Source: Onchidella celtica
Lineage: Eukaryota > Mollusca > Gastropoda > Systellommatophora > Onchidiidae
DNA length: 64,000 nt
Assembly: GCA_963931925.1 (NCBI GenBank)
Contig: OZ007579.1
Location: forward strand, 25,004,269 to 25,068,268
Reading direction: 5' to 3'
The notes beneath the pieces are model-generated. The model ran no database searches. It was not told the origin of the DNA and saw only the letters and a list, made by a program, of their open reading frames with translations. This document shows, one piece after another, positions 1 to 10,895 of this stretch; the first letter of the stretch is position 1; each line of letters begins with the position of its first letter. The translations under genes and the position numbers were made by a program.

Positions 1-414
1 TTTGTCTTCAGATAAGTTTTACTGCTCTCCCTTTGCGCGTTGACATCCTGAACATCCCGTCAGCATCCGTCAAATGGCAATATGATTTGCACACGGGTTA
101 GTTTGTTTGAGCCGAACACATCGCAGGAAGTGATAACGTCATGTGTAGGCGGAAGTGGGCTATTATTAGAAACATACATCACTATCTTATTGATCGTAAA
201 TTTCGGATCAAACGCTCTCGTGAATTTACTCTTTAATTATAACCGCATTTACCGATTAACTCAGAAATAACAAACGGTTTTGTTTGTGTATAGCGATAGG
301 AACAATGTTCGCTATCCCATAATTCTTTGTGCCAAATTTCAGGTCGGTGCGTTGTGTAGTTTCCGAGTCCATAGGACTATTATGGGTTTTGTTGTAGCTT
401 TATTATATAGATAT
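1..414 (+). repeat. Dispersed element, copy 1 (truncated by window edge)
   Basis: This segment matches 19,727-20,140 over its whole 414 bases with only scattered substitutions. It ends in a TTATTATATAGATAT tail shared by both copies. The more complete copy shows that the missing left end carries a GC-rich palindromic module. Short reading frames in it are not convincing as genes. I cannot name the family. Orientation is arbitrary, set to match the second copy. Confidence 0.85.
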
Positions 415-430
415 GGTAAACATTTTACAT

Positions 431-446
431 CAGTGGTTCTCAAAGT
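431..446 (+). mobile_element. Isolated hAT-like terminus
   Basis: The sequence CAGTGGTTCTCAAAGT has the typical start of a hAT terminal inverted repeat (CAGTGGTTCTCAACC type). The eight bases before it, TTTTACAT, fit the nTnnnnAn target preference of many hAT elements. No matching right terminus was found. The minisatellite that follows may have expanded inside or replaced the element. Confidence 0.4.
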
Positions 447-514
447 CCCAAGCCAAATTCCTCCCTTTACCATCCCAGGTTTCCTCAATTCGTCCCCCAT
501 TCTGAATATATTAA

Positions 515-1245
515 ATACGCATCGCCACACAAGTACACATATTTACGGAGGTACGTATACACATAGCTACACAAGCACACATGTTTCTGGAGGTATGTAC
601 ACACATCGCCATACAAGTACACACATTTACATAGGTATGTATATACGTAGCCACACAAGTACACACATTTGATTACGGAGGTGTGTGTACACATAGCCAC
701 ACAAGTGCACACATTTACATAAGTACGTATACACATAGCCACACACGTAGACGTATGTACATAGGTATGCATACACATAGCCACACAAGTACACACATTT
801 AGTTACGGAGGTGTGTATACACATAGCCACACAAGTACACACATTTAGTTACGGAGGTGTGTATACACATAGCCACACAAGTACACACATTTAGTTACGG
901 AGGTGTGTATTCACATAGTCACATAGGCCCATACATTTACCTAGGCATGTTATACACATAGCCACACAAATACACACATTTACATAGGTACGTACACAAA
1001 TAGCCACACAAATACGCAGATTTACGCAGGTACATATACAAATAGCCACACAAAATACGCAGATTTACACAGGTACATAATTATACAAATAGCCACACAA
1101 ATACGCAGATTTTCGTAGGTACATGTATATAAAACACGCTTAGTCACGTACATACACACATTTCCGTAGGTATATCTACACACAACCACTCAAATACACA
1201 CACTGATGCAGCTAAATACTGTTTACACGTAGCCACACAAGAACG
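515..1245. repeat. 42-46-bp degenerate minisatellite
   Basis: A unit built around CCACACAAGTACACACATTT, followed by a variable spacer and GTATACACATAG, repeats about 16 times. Clean units at 781-920 are 46 bp long. Shorter ones are 42 bp, which differ by loss of about four bases in the spacer. Copies become more divergent to the right. Reading frames of 70-130 codons through it are repeats of a 14-residue Cys/Val/Tyr peptide and reflect the 42-bp period, not genes. Confidence 0.9.
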
Positions 1246-1263
1246 TAGAACACATAAGCATAC

Positions 1264-1369
1264 TTTTGAGGAGCCATTATTTTGGAGGATTCACGCTTCA
1301 GGCTTGTCTCCAGTCGCTGTAACTCCAGCTTGAAAAATTCCTTCTGTTTGGTACGTCCTTCTGACATTT
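1264..1369 (-). CDS. Gene A, candidate exon 6 (basic coiled-coil-like)
   Basis: On the minus strand a pyrimidine-rich acceptor ending GACGACACAG is followed by an open stretch of 35 codons and a plausible donor AAAA|GTATGC. The acceptor is phase 1, matching the phase-1 donor of the exon at 9,534-9,869; the donor is phase 2. The peptide starts EMSEGRTKQKEFFKLELQRL and continues with a charged, heptad-like pattern (L, L, L, I spacing), so a short coiled coil is likely. An ATG lies just after the acceptor, so it could instead be a first exon. The next exon would lie left of the window. Family not recognised. Splice sites are seen; membership of gene A is inferred from phase and strand. Confidence 0.45.
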
Positions 1370-2358
1370 CTGTGTCGTCATGGAAAAACAAGAAGTAAAC
1401 ATGAGCCATGATGTCAGCAAAAATCACGGGGTATTTTAAGATAACACTGCAACTTTCTCTTGAACCTTTTATAGTAAATAATATATGAGGTCATAATAAC
1501 AATGTGAAGTTGCAAATAAAAAATATATGGTTGTCTTAAATAATATCAAGTTGGGACAAAAAAGAATAGGATAATAATTATAATAAAAGGAACCCTCCAA
1601 TGCCCCCAGAAAAAAAAAAACTATTTGTCACAAACTTCAAAAGCATGCAAAGACAGAATCTGAAATAGTCAAATACATGAAAAAAATATGAATCTCTATT
1701 GTGAATGAACTCTGATCCCTTAGGTCACAATTTGGGAATGCCAGCAAGACAGTACAAGTGCTGTTTGTTTGTTTTTTCTAGTGAAGTAAAAATGAAAGAG
1801 GAGAGGGGGGGGGGGAGGGGGGGTAACAGCTACTGTGGTGGTCCAAAACATTTTCATCCATAGCTGAAGATTCAAACGTCTCCTCCAAGCCCCGCCCTAT
1901 TTCCCTTCTCCATGCATGAACTTCATCAGGGACCGGGGTACCTTCCGTTTTCGATGAAAATACTTTGACCTGCTAGTGGATCGAGTCAAGCGGTCTGTTT
2001 TATTATACTTATTGTCAATGTATTCATTTCTTTTATCTATTGTTTTTTCTTACAGTTTTTAAAAAAGTCCTAGATTTGTTGGACATTTAGCAGGAACATT
2101 AAAGTTAATCCTATACCACTGACGGGCGGGTTGAATTGCGGCTGATGACGCGGGTGATGTCACTAACGGCATTAATTGGGAGGCGGGGAAAAATGAAAAA
2201 CTTTGCTTTGGTTCCATCAAGAAACGGAACCAGCATATTCGCACAAGTACAGATGACAACTGTTGTTCGCCAAATATTCTGTTAAATCCTTGAAAGAATT
2301 TTATTTTCTGTACGGATTAGTTCAGGGCGAATGGAATATTTCTAATGCTCACGTACAG
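1370..2358. other. AT-rich stretch, nothing recognised
   Basis: No supported gene. It contains a G-rich tract at about 1,803-1,826 (runs of 9 and 7 G) and several A runs. If gene A is real, this is part of its intron between the exons at 1,264 and 9,534. Confidence 0.5.
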
Positions 2359-2590
2359 CGGATCTTAGTTCTTGTCTGTTCTATATCCATTTTCTGAAAA
2401 ACTGAAGATCTTTTAGTACTGTATGTATGTAGAAGAGGTAGAACAAATTCACACTTGCTTAAAATGCGTTGTGGGACTTATCAAGCTGTTTCACAGTTCC
2501 AGTTTATTGTAACTCCTTATCATACTATACTAAAGCCACAAACGTTTAACGTGGAATTTCTCAGTTGTGCAAAACAAGAAATAAGGTCGA
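2359..2590 (-). mobile_element. TIR MITE family 1, copy a
   Basis: One of five related copies about 230-260 bp long (others at 10,638, 32,901, 34,053 and 38,767). The ends are inverted relatives of CTTAGTTCTTGTTTGTTC. The interior shares AAGCTGTTTCACAGTTCC and CCACAAACGTTT with the other copies. Orientation here is opposite to the copies at 32,901 and 38,767. Non-coding; no transposase. Confidence 0.75.
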
Positions 2591-3141
2591 GATTTCTAAC
2601 CAAACATGTATTCAAGGTCAGAACAGCTTTAAAGTAAAACCGAAAAAAGTTTGGTTTTTTTAATCGTCGTTTTCCACTTCCTTAAATTGGATCCTTCGCA
2701 CGGTGTGGCTTCATGAGAGGGCCAGCAACTGCTTAATTTCCTAATGAAAAAATAAGCAAGGAAAGTCGGCCAGGTAAGATCAATAAATCAAAACCTGGCA
2801 CGTGGCATTGGTGGCATTTTGTAGGGAGCGGGCGAAAAAAAAAAAGAAAGGAGAGGGAGTAAATCCCCCTTCAAAGTTCCATACTCCAATTTTTGTCTGC
2901 CCGTCTGCCCGTCTGACGTGCATTATTCAAATAATTATACTGATTTTACTCCGTCTAACTGATCACCTGAAGTCTTGACTGTCATTCATAGGGTAAAATC
3001 GATGGTTTCGGCCAACACACCGCACAATTCCTTTTTTTTTTCTTTTGTTTCGATGGAAAGGAAAAAGCAAACGATCCCGTTTTACATCATGTGTAAAATT
3101 ATCTTATCATACAACCCAAACGAAATTCTAATACAATATAC
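2591..3141. other. No recognised feature
   Basis: Purine-rich and T-rich short runs only (for example A runs near 2,836). The CTGCCCGTCTGCCCGTCTG triplication at about 2,898-2,916 is a small local repeat. No supported exon. Confidence 0.4.
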
Positions 3142-3457
3142 CAGTGCTTCTCAACGTGGGTGATATGGCCCCCACCCTCCATCCCACGGGTATTTGGGAG
3201 CAAATACATGGTAGTCACTGACTTGTTGAACATCACGGGACGATGGGTTTTATGAACAGGAAAGGCCCTTTTCTTTAGTACCTTTGACAGAGAATGCTTC
3301 TTTTTTTATTATGAATAAGCAACATGCCTACTGTCGTAAAGAAAACTTTGAGGAACTTTACATCATTTAGTATTATTGGGGTTGAGTAGGTATTCTCTTG
3401 GGCGGTGTGTGTTTGTGGGAGGGGGGAGGGGGGGCTGAAAGAGGTTGAGAACCACTG
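3142..3457. mobile_element. hAT-type MITE
   Basis: The left end reads CAGTGCTTCTCAACGTGG and the right end is the inverted relative GAGGTTGAGAACCACTG. These are typical hAT-type terminal repeats. The eight bases outside the left end (CAATATAC) and right end (CCATACAC) agree at six of eight positions, consistent with a decayed 8-bp target duplication. The 316-bp interior has C- and G-rich tracts and no transposase, so it is a non-autonomous copy. Confidence 0.75.
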
Positions 3458-3804
3458 CCATACACTGTGACTGTGATCAAGCTGTGTATCTCAATTCGCT
3501 CTTTCGTGTCGCTCTCAGCGCGAGTGCTCGCCCTGAACATTAAATAATCTGACTGTCCGTTAATGTACACGGATATGAAATTAATGAGAGATAAGATATT
3601 AGTCTCGGTATTCAGTGTTCAGTTACAAAATCACAACATGACGGCAAAATGCAATAAAACGTGTTTGGATTATGACATGCTGTGATGTTTCCACTTTCTC
3701 TCACTAACTTTCTTCTGACACCAGCCGTGATGGGCACGGCACAAACACACTAAATAATCGACTATCTCTCTTCTATAAGTTATAACAAACGATATCTGTA
3801 TTGC

Positions 3805-5033
3805 TTACATATATACAATAATTATTAATTCATTCAATAATAATAGGAACATAGGTCATACAATGTCATGTGAATTTCGATGGAATGAAGTTGATGCAAA
3901 TCAGTACATGCTAATTAAATGGCTTCGTAATATTCAATTTCTAGCACATTTTATAAAACACATGGGAACATTCAGCATAAGGAAACCTCTCCTTTAGGGG
4001 TGTATGGCGCTATCTGGGCACTGGTTCTTCCTCTCTACCCTGGCTTGACTGCGCAGTTAGATCAACAGGTATCGGCAGGTACCAATAGGTCGGGAAGCCA
4101 AGAAGCCACGATGTCGTTAATCAAAGTACAAGAAGTTGAGAAGCCAAGAAGGTGTTGTTCTTCCTCCTCTGTAGAAAAACAATCGCAAAGTCCTAATCTA
4201 CTGCTGGAAGGCATGACTTCCATACTTACTCCATGACGGATATTCATCATTAACACTTTTAACCGCTGACACTGTTATAAGTCAGGCTGCAGCTCCCATA
4301 CTCCATAGGCTCCCATATAGGCAATAGAATAAACGATCAATACAGTTTTAATGATATTTACACGTTCCCCACGAAGAATAACGCTCTCTCTAACGGACCC
4401 CATCCTATAAGGTTTCGTAACATATATATAACGGCGTTTCCGTGACTCTCTCAGAGGCAGTAGTTATACCAAAGTAAACCCACTAGATTTAGGTTCTACA
4501 ATCATGAACATTAAGTAAAATACACATACATCGTACAATTAACTTACCACTCAGCAACAGCCCAAATGCCGACAAGATACCAAAGATACCACGCTCTGAC
4601 AAAGGATGTTTGCGGGTTCCCTGACCTTCCCCACTCACAAGACTAGTACAAAGTTACAGTTGCAGTTGTGGTCTCCTCTTCGGCACGAAGCTGGTGAGTG
4701 CTCTCAGCGGTCTGAAGTTGGAAGGAGCGTTCGGGGATTTATACCCAGTCAGGTAGCGTCCCAAGACGCCCACCGATTGTGCATTAGTTATCCTAATAGC
4801 CACCCCCGTCGGCTCCACGTCAAATACTATTGAAACAGCTCTACCCCCCCAAGCAATTCCCAGGTGATCTGATCGACAAGTACGGCGGTCAAGTAAACAC
4901 TACCCTTTTCGGGTGTCAAAGCGCTTCAGTTGCATCCCATACTTTCCCCCTCTGGCCTACAATGACTCTGTCTCCCCGCCGTTAGCTATCTTCCCACGCT
5001 AGCTATACCTTGCCTGTCTGTCGCCCTGTTACA
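3805..5033 (-). mobile_element. Possible solo LTR or promoter-bearing repeat
   Basis: Read on the minus strand it starts TGTAACAGGGCGAC, has a TATAAAT box at about 4,738-4,744, and at 4,541-4,547 a strong splice donor (GTAAGTT). It is flanked by ATTGC at 3,800-3,804 and 5,034-5,038. The length, 1,229 bp, matches the other LTRs in the window. The far end, however, reads GTAA rather than CA, so termini are not canonical. It could equally be a host promoter with an untranslated first exon. Confidence 0.35.
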
Positions 5034-5221
5034 ATTGCTAACTTAAATGATCCAGGATGGTAATGGAATTTTATGAGATTTAATATTTATAGAGATGTTA
5101 GCGTATTAAGGTGATTTCCTGAATCAAGCAAATTAAATCATCATGAATGCATTGTTACTTAAACATGGGTGATATACGGACAAATGAAAGAAAGAAAGAA
5201 AAAAATATCAGCCTGACACAA

Positions 5222-6028
<807 letters not shown>

Positions 6029-6423
6029 TGATATTACATATTACACATCTATATTAGGAAATGATCCAGAAACAGGTAAATATACGGAAAAGACAAGCAA
6101 AAGAAAGAGAAAGAAAAAAGCAAGTCATAATGCAATATTAGAAAGTTCCTGTATGAAATTGTGAAGTGCACAGCTAAAGAATACCAAGTGAGTAGAGTGA
6201 GCAGTGTCACACTCACGCCTGTGTACACAATTATTGTGTTGAGCAAATAACTTTCTTCCCCTCCCAGTCTCAGAGTAGCATTTCCCTCAATGATTCTGAC
6301 AGGATTTCGTGTTAATTCCCTGGATTTGAGCAAGCGCCATGGAACAACAATTTAATAACAAAGCCCCGCCTGTGTGTCTCTGTGATATAGATTAAAGTTG
6401 TTTTTTTTTTTGTTACAGTTGAG

Positions 6424-6690
6424 AAAGTGTGGAAAATCAATGAATGATTGAATGAATGATGAATAATCTATGAGTGAATGTACTATTGAATACACTGTAT
6501 CAAAAAATGATTGAATGAATGTGCTGTTAAATATATTGTGTACAGGAACAATGGGTGAATGAATGAATGAATGATAAAGGGGTGAATAAACGAATGGAAG
6601 ATTGACTGCATGTACGGGGCCTGAATGAATGAAACAATAAATCCCTGCAAAGGGGCGGGTGAATGAACGAGTAGTAAAGACTCTCTCAAA
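6424..6690. repeat. Degenerate TGAA-type repeat
   Basis: GAATGAATGA words recur at 6,440-6,460, 6,508-6,522, 6,555-6,572, 6,620-6,635 and 6,658-6,672 between diverged spacers. This gives false reading frames rich in Phe, Ile, His and Ser on the minus strand. Confidence 0.7.
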
Positions 6691-6714
6691 ACGACAAACC
6701 ACTATTCCCAGTCA

Positions 6715-6875
6715 AAAACAATCCCAACTCTCAAAGCGTCAAACCACCAGTCTCAGTCATACAATCCTAACACGCATAGTATCAAATCACCAGTCTCAGT
6801 CATACAATCCCAACTCAGCTCCAGTCACATAATTCCAATTTGCAAAGTGTCAAACCACCAGTCACATACCAAACA
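6715..6875. repeat. About 43-bp degenerate minisatellite
   Basis: Four imperfect units start AATCCCAACTC or relatives at about 6,719, 6,764, 6,806 and 6,832. They share CAAACCACCAGTCTCAGTCAT. The last units are shortened and more diverged. Confidence 0.65.
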
Positions 6876-7562
6876 ACACCCTGGAATAGCAGAAATGTCT
6901 GACAGTCGGACGTCTCTAAACTGACCGGGCAACTGTTGACTCAACAAATCAGGTAACCATAACTGTGCCCACATTACAGGGCCACCTCAAGTGTCTAATC
7001 ATTCTTTCTTCAATTACATACAATGTGGACGATATTGAGTATTCCGTAATGACAGGTGGGTGTCGATGAAAGGCAATATAGCACTGAAGTTAATCACGCA
7101 ATGGCAAATAATATTTATTGTAAGATAAGAGTGTCTTCTTCCTTCAAAACGTCACCAGCGCTCATTTTGAGTAGACGATTATTTAGATATTTTGAATGGA
7201 ATGTGCTAGAATGCAGAGATTTGCCCCCACAGAATGCGCACTGTTCGCACTTTACCCCCCCCCCTCACCCCCACCTCCCCCGTGGCACTCTGACAAAGCT
7301 CGCTGTGAAGACTAGCCTAACTAGATTGACACTCGTAGGTTACCCAGAAGAAGCCATGTAAGTGCCAAGAGCCCTCGGATAATAAACAGACCTAACAGAA
7401 CATGATATGTTCGTCTTGCTTCACTGCTCATCCGGACAATATGGTTTGTACAACCTGCCATGAACCCACACGTTATTGCTGTTTTACAAATAACGGTTTC
7501 CAATCAGAGCGTTTTATTAATAATATCGCATACTCTTATACAATAACCAACCATGCAGTAAA
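6876..7562. other. No recognised feature
   Basis: No exon, terminal repeat or promoter I can support. A C-rich tract lies at 7,255-7,280. Confidence 0.4.
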
Positions 7563-7730
7563 AACTTCAGAACAACTCAAGCAATAATTACAACAACGAA
7601 AATGTTCTCATTAGTGATTGGGAATTTCACAGAAATCGATACATAGACCCCAGACCAGAGGGGTCATTTCGGTTCTGTATCAGGCATTTCTCTGTTGTTC
7701 TAACTTTAACTTGAAAAGACTCATTTTGGT
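7563..7730 (+). repeat. Direct repeat R, copy 1
   Basis: This 168-bp segment starts at ACTTCAGAACAACTCAAGC and ends at AACTTGAAAAGAC. It matches 9,202-9,369 at roughly 90 percent by eye. A more diverged third copy follows directly at about 7,764-7,905. Non-coding. Confidence 0.8.
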
Positions 7731-7763
7731 CATTGACCGAGTAAGTAGCTATCAGAAAAATTT

Positions 7764-7905
7764 CACGGAATGTTCAATTCTCTTTAGTGATTGAGCACTT
7801 CATCAAAATCGATAAATCGATCCGACATCAGAACAACTAGTATCAGACATTTCTCTGTTGCTATTATTTCAACTTGAGAAGATAAACATTTTTGGTAATT
7901 GAAAA
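7764..7905 (+). repeat. Direct repeat R, diverged tandem copy
   Basis: Shares TTTAGTGATTG, AAAATCGATAAATCGAT, CAGACATTTCTCTGTTG and TTTCAACTTGAGAAGA, in the same order, with the copies at 7,563 and 9,202. It therefore looks like an old tandem duplicate of the first copy. Confidence 0.65.
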
Positions 7906-9201
7906 TGGCTCGCTTTCAGTAAAATTCCATGAAATGTTGTTCAAAAAATCAACTCTCCACCTGAATTTTCTGAGAATCAGCAAGCATGGCTTTGATCTCT
8001 TGGTTAAGTTATGTAAGTGCGTCAGTAAATTCGAGAATAGGTAAGTGGGTTTAGAAAACTGCACATCATAATCGCATACTACAATAGCAGTGCACTGTTA
8101 CATTCGAAAACGAACATTCGTTCATGGGTTAAAAACCTCTCAGAGACTCTCAGTACGCTGGGATCGTCTGCACAGTTATGCAGGTAAAACTGTTCCCGTC
8201 TTCCACAAGAACAAGACTATTTCCGATTACACTCTCCAGTATTCATTAGATATCCTAGCAATCAGCAAGGAAACTAGTCACTTGTTGTTGTCTGAGACAG
8301 GGGAAGACATTATTTTGGCCACAAAAGCTGCTCTTAGAATGCTGGACAGGGACATAATTATGTCTCCGCCTTTTAAAGCTGGTTGCGTCGGTGGCAGAAG
8401 TAATTGGACAATGGTGGTGGCTATGTTGAATAGCTAATATAATAACGGTAGATTGTTCCAAATGTTCAATGGTTTTTGAAATGTGGGGTAGGGAAAATTA
8501 TTTTTGAGACACGTCTCGTATTCAATGATGGTGAGTGAACGTACGTAGACTTTCCAATTATGGTAATAAAGTAAAAAGTTTGGTTCTATTTACTTTTCTT
8601 TGTTAAGTTTTAGGATTATATAAAAATGAAATGAAGGTTATAAATCTAATGAAACAGGTAAACAATGCATGGCAAAATGCCACTTATAACACATCGGGGC
8701 CTTCTCATGGACATTTTAATGGTATTCCGCTAGTACAAGGAAAGGGGATCGCGGTGGAGCCAAGCGTATGGAAAGGGTCCAAAGGGGCTTTTTTTTGGGG
8801 GGGGGGGGGTTAAAAATTTACCAAAATGGAGGGTACACACACACCCCTTATTGTAAGTAGCAGTGTGCAGTGCAACTTGTTAGATACAATCGTGGTTTTT
8901 ATACAAACAATATCATACCTAACTCATTTCTGACACCTTCTACTATATATATCAGATATCAGAACTGTTAATATCGTATAAAGATAAAATTATATACCGG
9001 CTTTCAAAACCAAATATGAACACCCCCGCCTATTTGAAGATCAAGAACCCTTGCCTAGGCATAAAAATGATGCATTGTTTTATGTGGAACGTCAGTCTTT
9101 ATCAAATGAAAATACTAAGTCAACGGTGTGATATTTAAAGGTTAAACAAATGGATGGCAAAGAAAAAAATGTTCTTACACAACATATTACAAGACTTCAG
9201 A
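7906..9201. other. No supported gene
   Basis: A 115-codon plus-strand reading frame at 8,090-8,437 has no clear splice sites, start context or recognised motif; I do not call it a gene. A run of ten G lies near 8,800. The interval would be intronic to gene A. Confidence 0.4.
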
Positions 9202-9369
9202 AAAACTTCAGAACAACTCGAGCAATAATTACAACAACGAAAATGTTCTCATTAGTGAATGGGAATTTCATAGAAATCGATACATAGATCTCAGACCAGA
9301 GGGGTTATTTCCATTAAGTATCAGGCATTTCTCTCTTGTTCTAATTTCAACTTGAAAAGACACATTTTG
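9202..9369 (+). repeat. Direct repeat R, copy 2
   Basis: Near-copy of 7,563-7,730, about 1.64 kb away. It ends about 165 bp from the downstream (minus-strand) edge of the gene A exon at 9,534-9,869, so it sits in the flanking intron. Confidence 0.8.
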
Positions 9370-9533
9370 ATTTTGAAGATATTACAAAAAACATTTCTAG
9401 TGTAGATGAAGTGGTCTTTTGTTCATTTTTGGTTCAAATATATATAAAAGGGATTCGACAAAATAATTTACGTTTACTACTGCGGCAGTTAGCAGAAAGG
9501 ACAAGTTGGCATAGTTAGGAAGAACCTTCTTAC

Positions 9534-9869
9534 CTGATCTGTCCGATTCGCTGCCTCTCGTTTTCGTTTTCTTTTCTTTCTGCTCTTTCTTGTCACTGTT
9601 ATTTCCCTTATTTTGCTTCTCGTTATCTCCCTTGGTTTTCTCCTCCTCAGAGTTATTCCCCTTAATGTTTTCTTTATTTTCTATTTTATTATTCGTCTTA
9701 GCATTATCTTTGGAATCCTTGGCGTTTTTTCCCTGAGCACCAGTCTTTTTTACTGAAGAATTATCGCTGGGTTTGCCCTCGTTTTTAGAAGTGGAGTTAT
9801 CTGCCTCTTGGCCATGTGATTTCTCTCCCTTTTCTTGATCTTCTTGGCTCTCATGGGCTCTCGGGGTGC
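9534..9869 (-). CDS. Gene A, candidate exon 5 (Lys/Glu/Asn/Ser-rich)
   Basis: On the minus strand a textbook acceptor (pyrimidine run, TACTAAC branch-like sequence, CAG) opens a 336-bp exon closed by the donor AGATCAG|GTAAGA. Both junctions are phase 1, so the exon is symmetrical and could be skipped without a frameshift. The 112 codons encode a highly charged, low-hydrophobicity peptide rich in K, E, N, D, S and G (for example NKENIKGNNSEEEKTKGDN), with no fold or motif I recognise; it should be disordered. Its last 12 exon bases plus the donor are identical to those of the exon at 29,520-29,658. The frame also stays open past both splice sites, but those extensions look intronic. Confidence 0.6.
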
Positions 9870-10637
9870 CTGTTAGTATCCACACAAAAAGACAAATGTG
9901 AAAAATCAAAAGTGGGATAGTGAATTTAGTGTGCTTTGATAATTGCCAGCAAAACGTGCAACAACATCATGAATGCCACAGCTTAAAAAATCTGTCTCGG
10001 TCAAAATCTGATGAAAACATTTATTGTAATCAATGTGCATTGAGCAAGCAAGACAACTAAAAGTCGCAATTAATTAAAGATCTTGGATATTTTCCACGTT
10101 CTTTCATGAACTGGAAGCCCAGTCAGCTCCTAAGCGTTAGATCAAAGGAGAAAAACACAAAATACTGATGAACAAAGAATAATTTCTTTTTCCGTTTTTT
10201 AAAACACTATAAAAATATGTTCAAACAAACGACCAACCCACCAATCAACCATCCCACCCACCCAGCAACCAGTTGATTAGACAACACCACCAAAGCCAGC
10301 CAGCAACGCTTCGGTAAAGTTACAACCAAATACACCCAATGTTATTCAAAGATCTACAACTTGATTTAAAAACGTTTATATACATTTATGAAATTCTTGT
10401 CAGATCTTGCAAAACCCTGAGAAATACTTTCATATCAATAAAAAAAAATTCACAGGTTACTGAATATGCAATGCCACTGTGTTGAAGACAGCCGAGCAAT
10501 GATTCGGTTTCTAAATTTCTTTAGGGCATTCCATGCAAAGTATTACGATCAAGGTCACACTTCTGGGTGGTTGAAGCAGAACCAGTAGCCTATGAGCCCC
10601 CGTCCCCGCTCCTACTGTCACTAATCAGATCAACCAA
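9870..10637. other. Intronic-looking stretch, nothing recognised
   Basis: AT-rich with a short CCACCCACC-type repeat near 10,230-10,265. No exon, terminal repeat or RNA gene seen. Confidence 0.4.
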
Positions 10638-10895
10638 TCGCGACCTTCGACCTTGTTTGTTCCATCTCTATTTTCTGAAAACCAGGAGATTTTTTGGTAT
10701 GTAGAAGACGTATCACAAATGCACCCTTTGTCACGAAAAATAGTCTTGTTTCAAATACATTGCGACACTTATCAAGTATTTCACAGTTCCGATGTATTCT
10801 AACGCCTTATCATATTACTAAAGCTGCAAACGTTTATCATCAAATTTCTCAGTTGTGCAAAAATTGGAAATGGACCAAACAAGAACCAAGGTCGC
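10638..10895 (-). mobile_element. TIR MITE family 1, copy b
   Basis: The left end TCGCGACCTTCGACCTTG and right end CAAGAACCAAGGTCGCC are inverted relatives. Interior words CACTTATCAAG, TTTCACAGTTCC and AAGCTGCAAACGTTTA match the copy at 2,359 in the same orientation. Non-coding. The target duplication is not clear. Confidence 0.75.

Noticed and set aside
485..842. Cys-rich frames of 71-130 codons
   Set aside because: The 14-residue period equals the 42-bp minisatellite; no start, splice or domain evidence.
8090..8437. 115-codon plus-strand frame
   Set aside because: Composition is not clearly coding, no recognised motif, no splice or promoter evidence.
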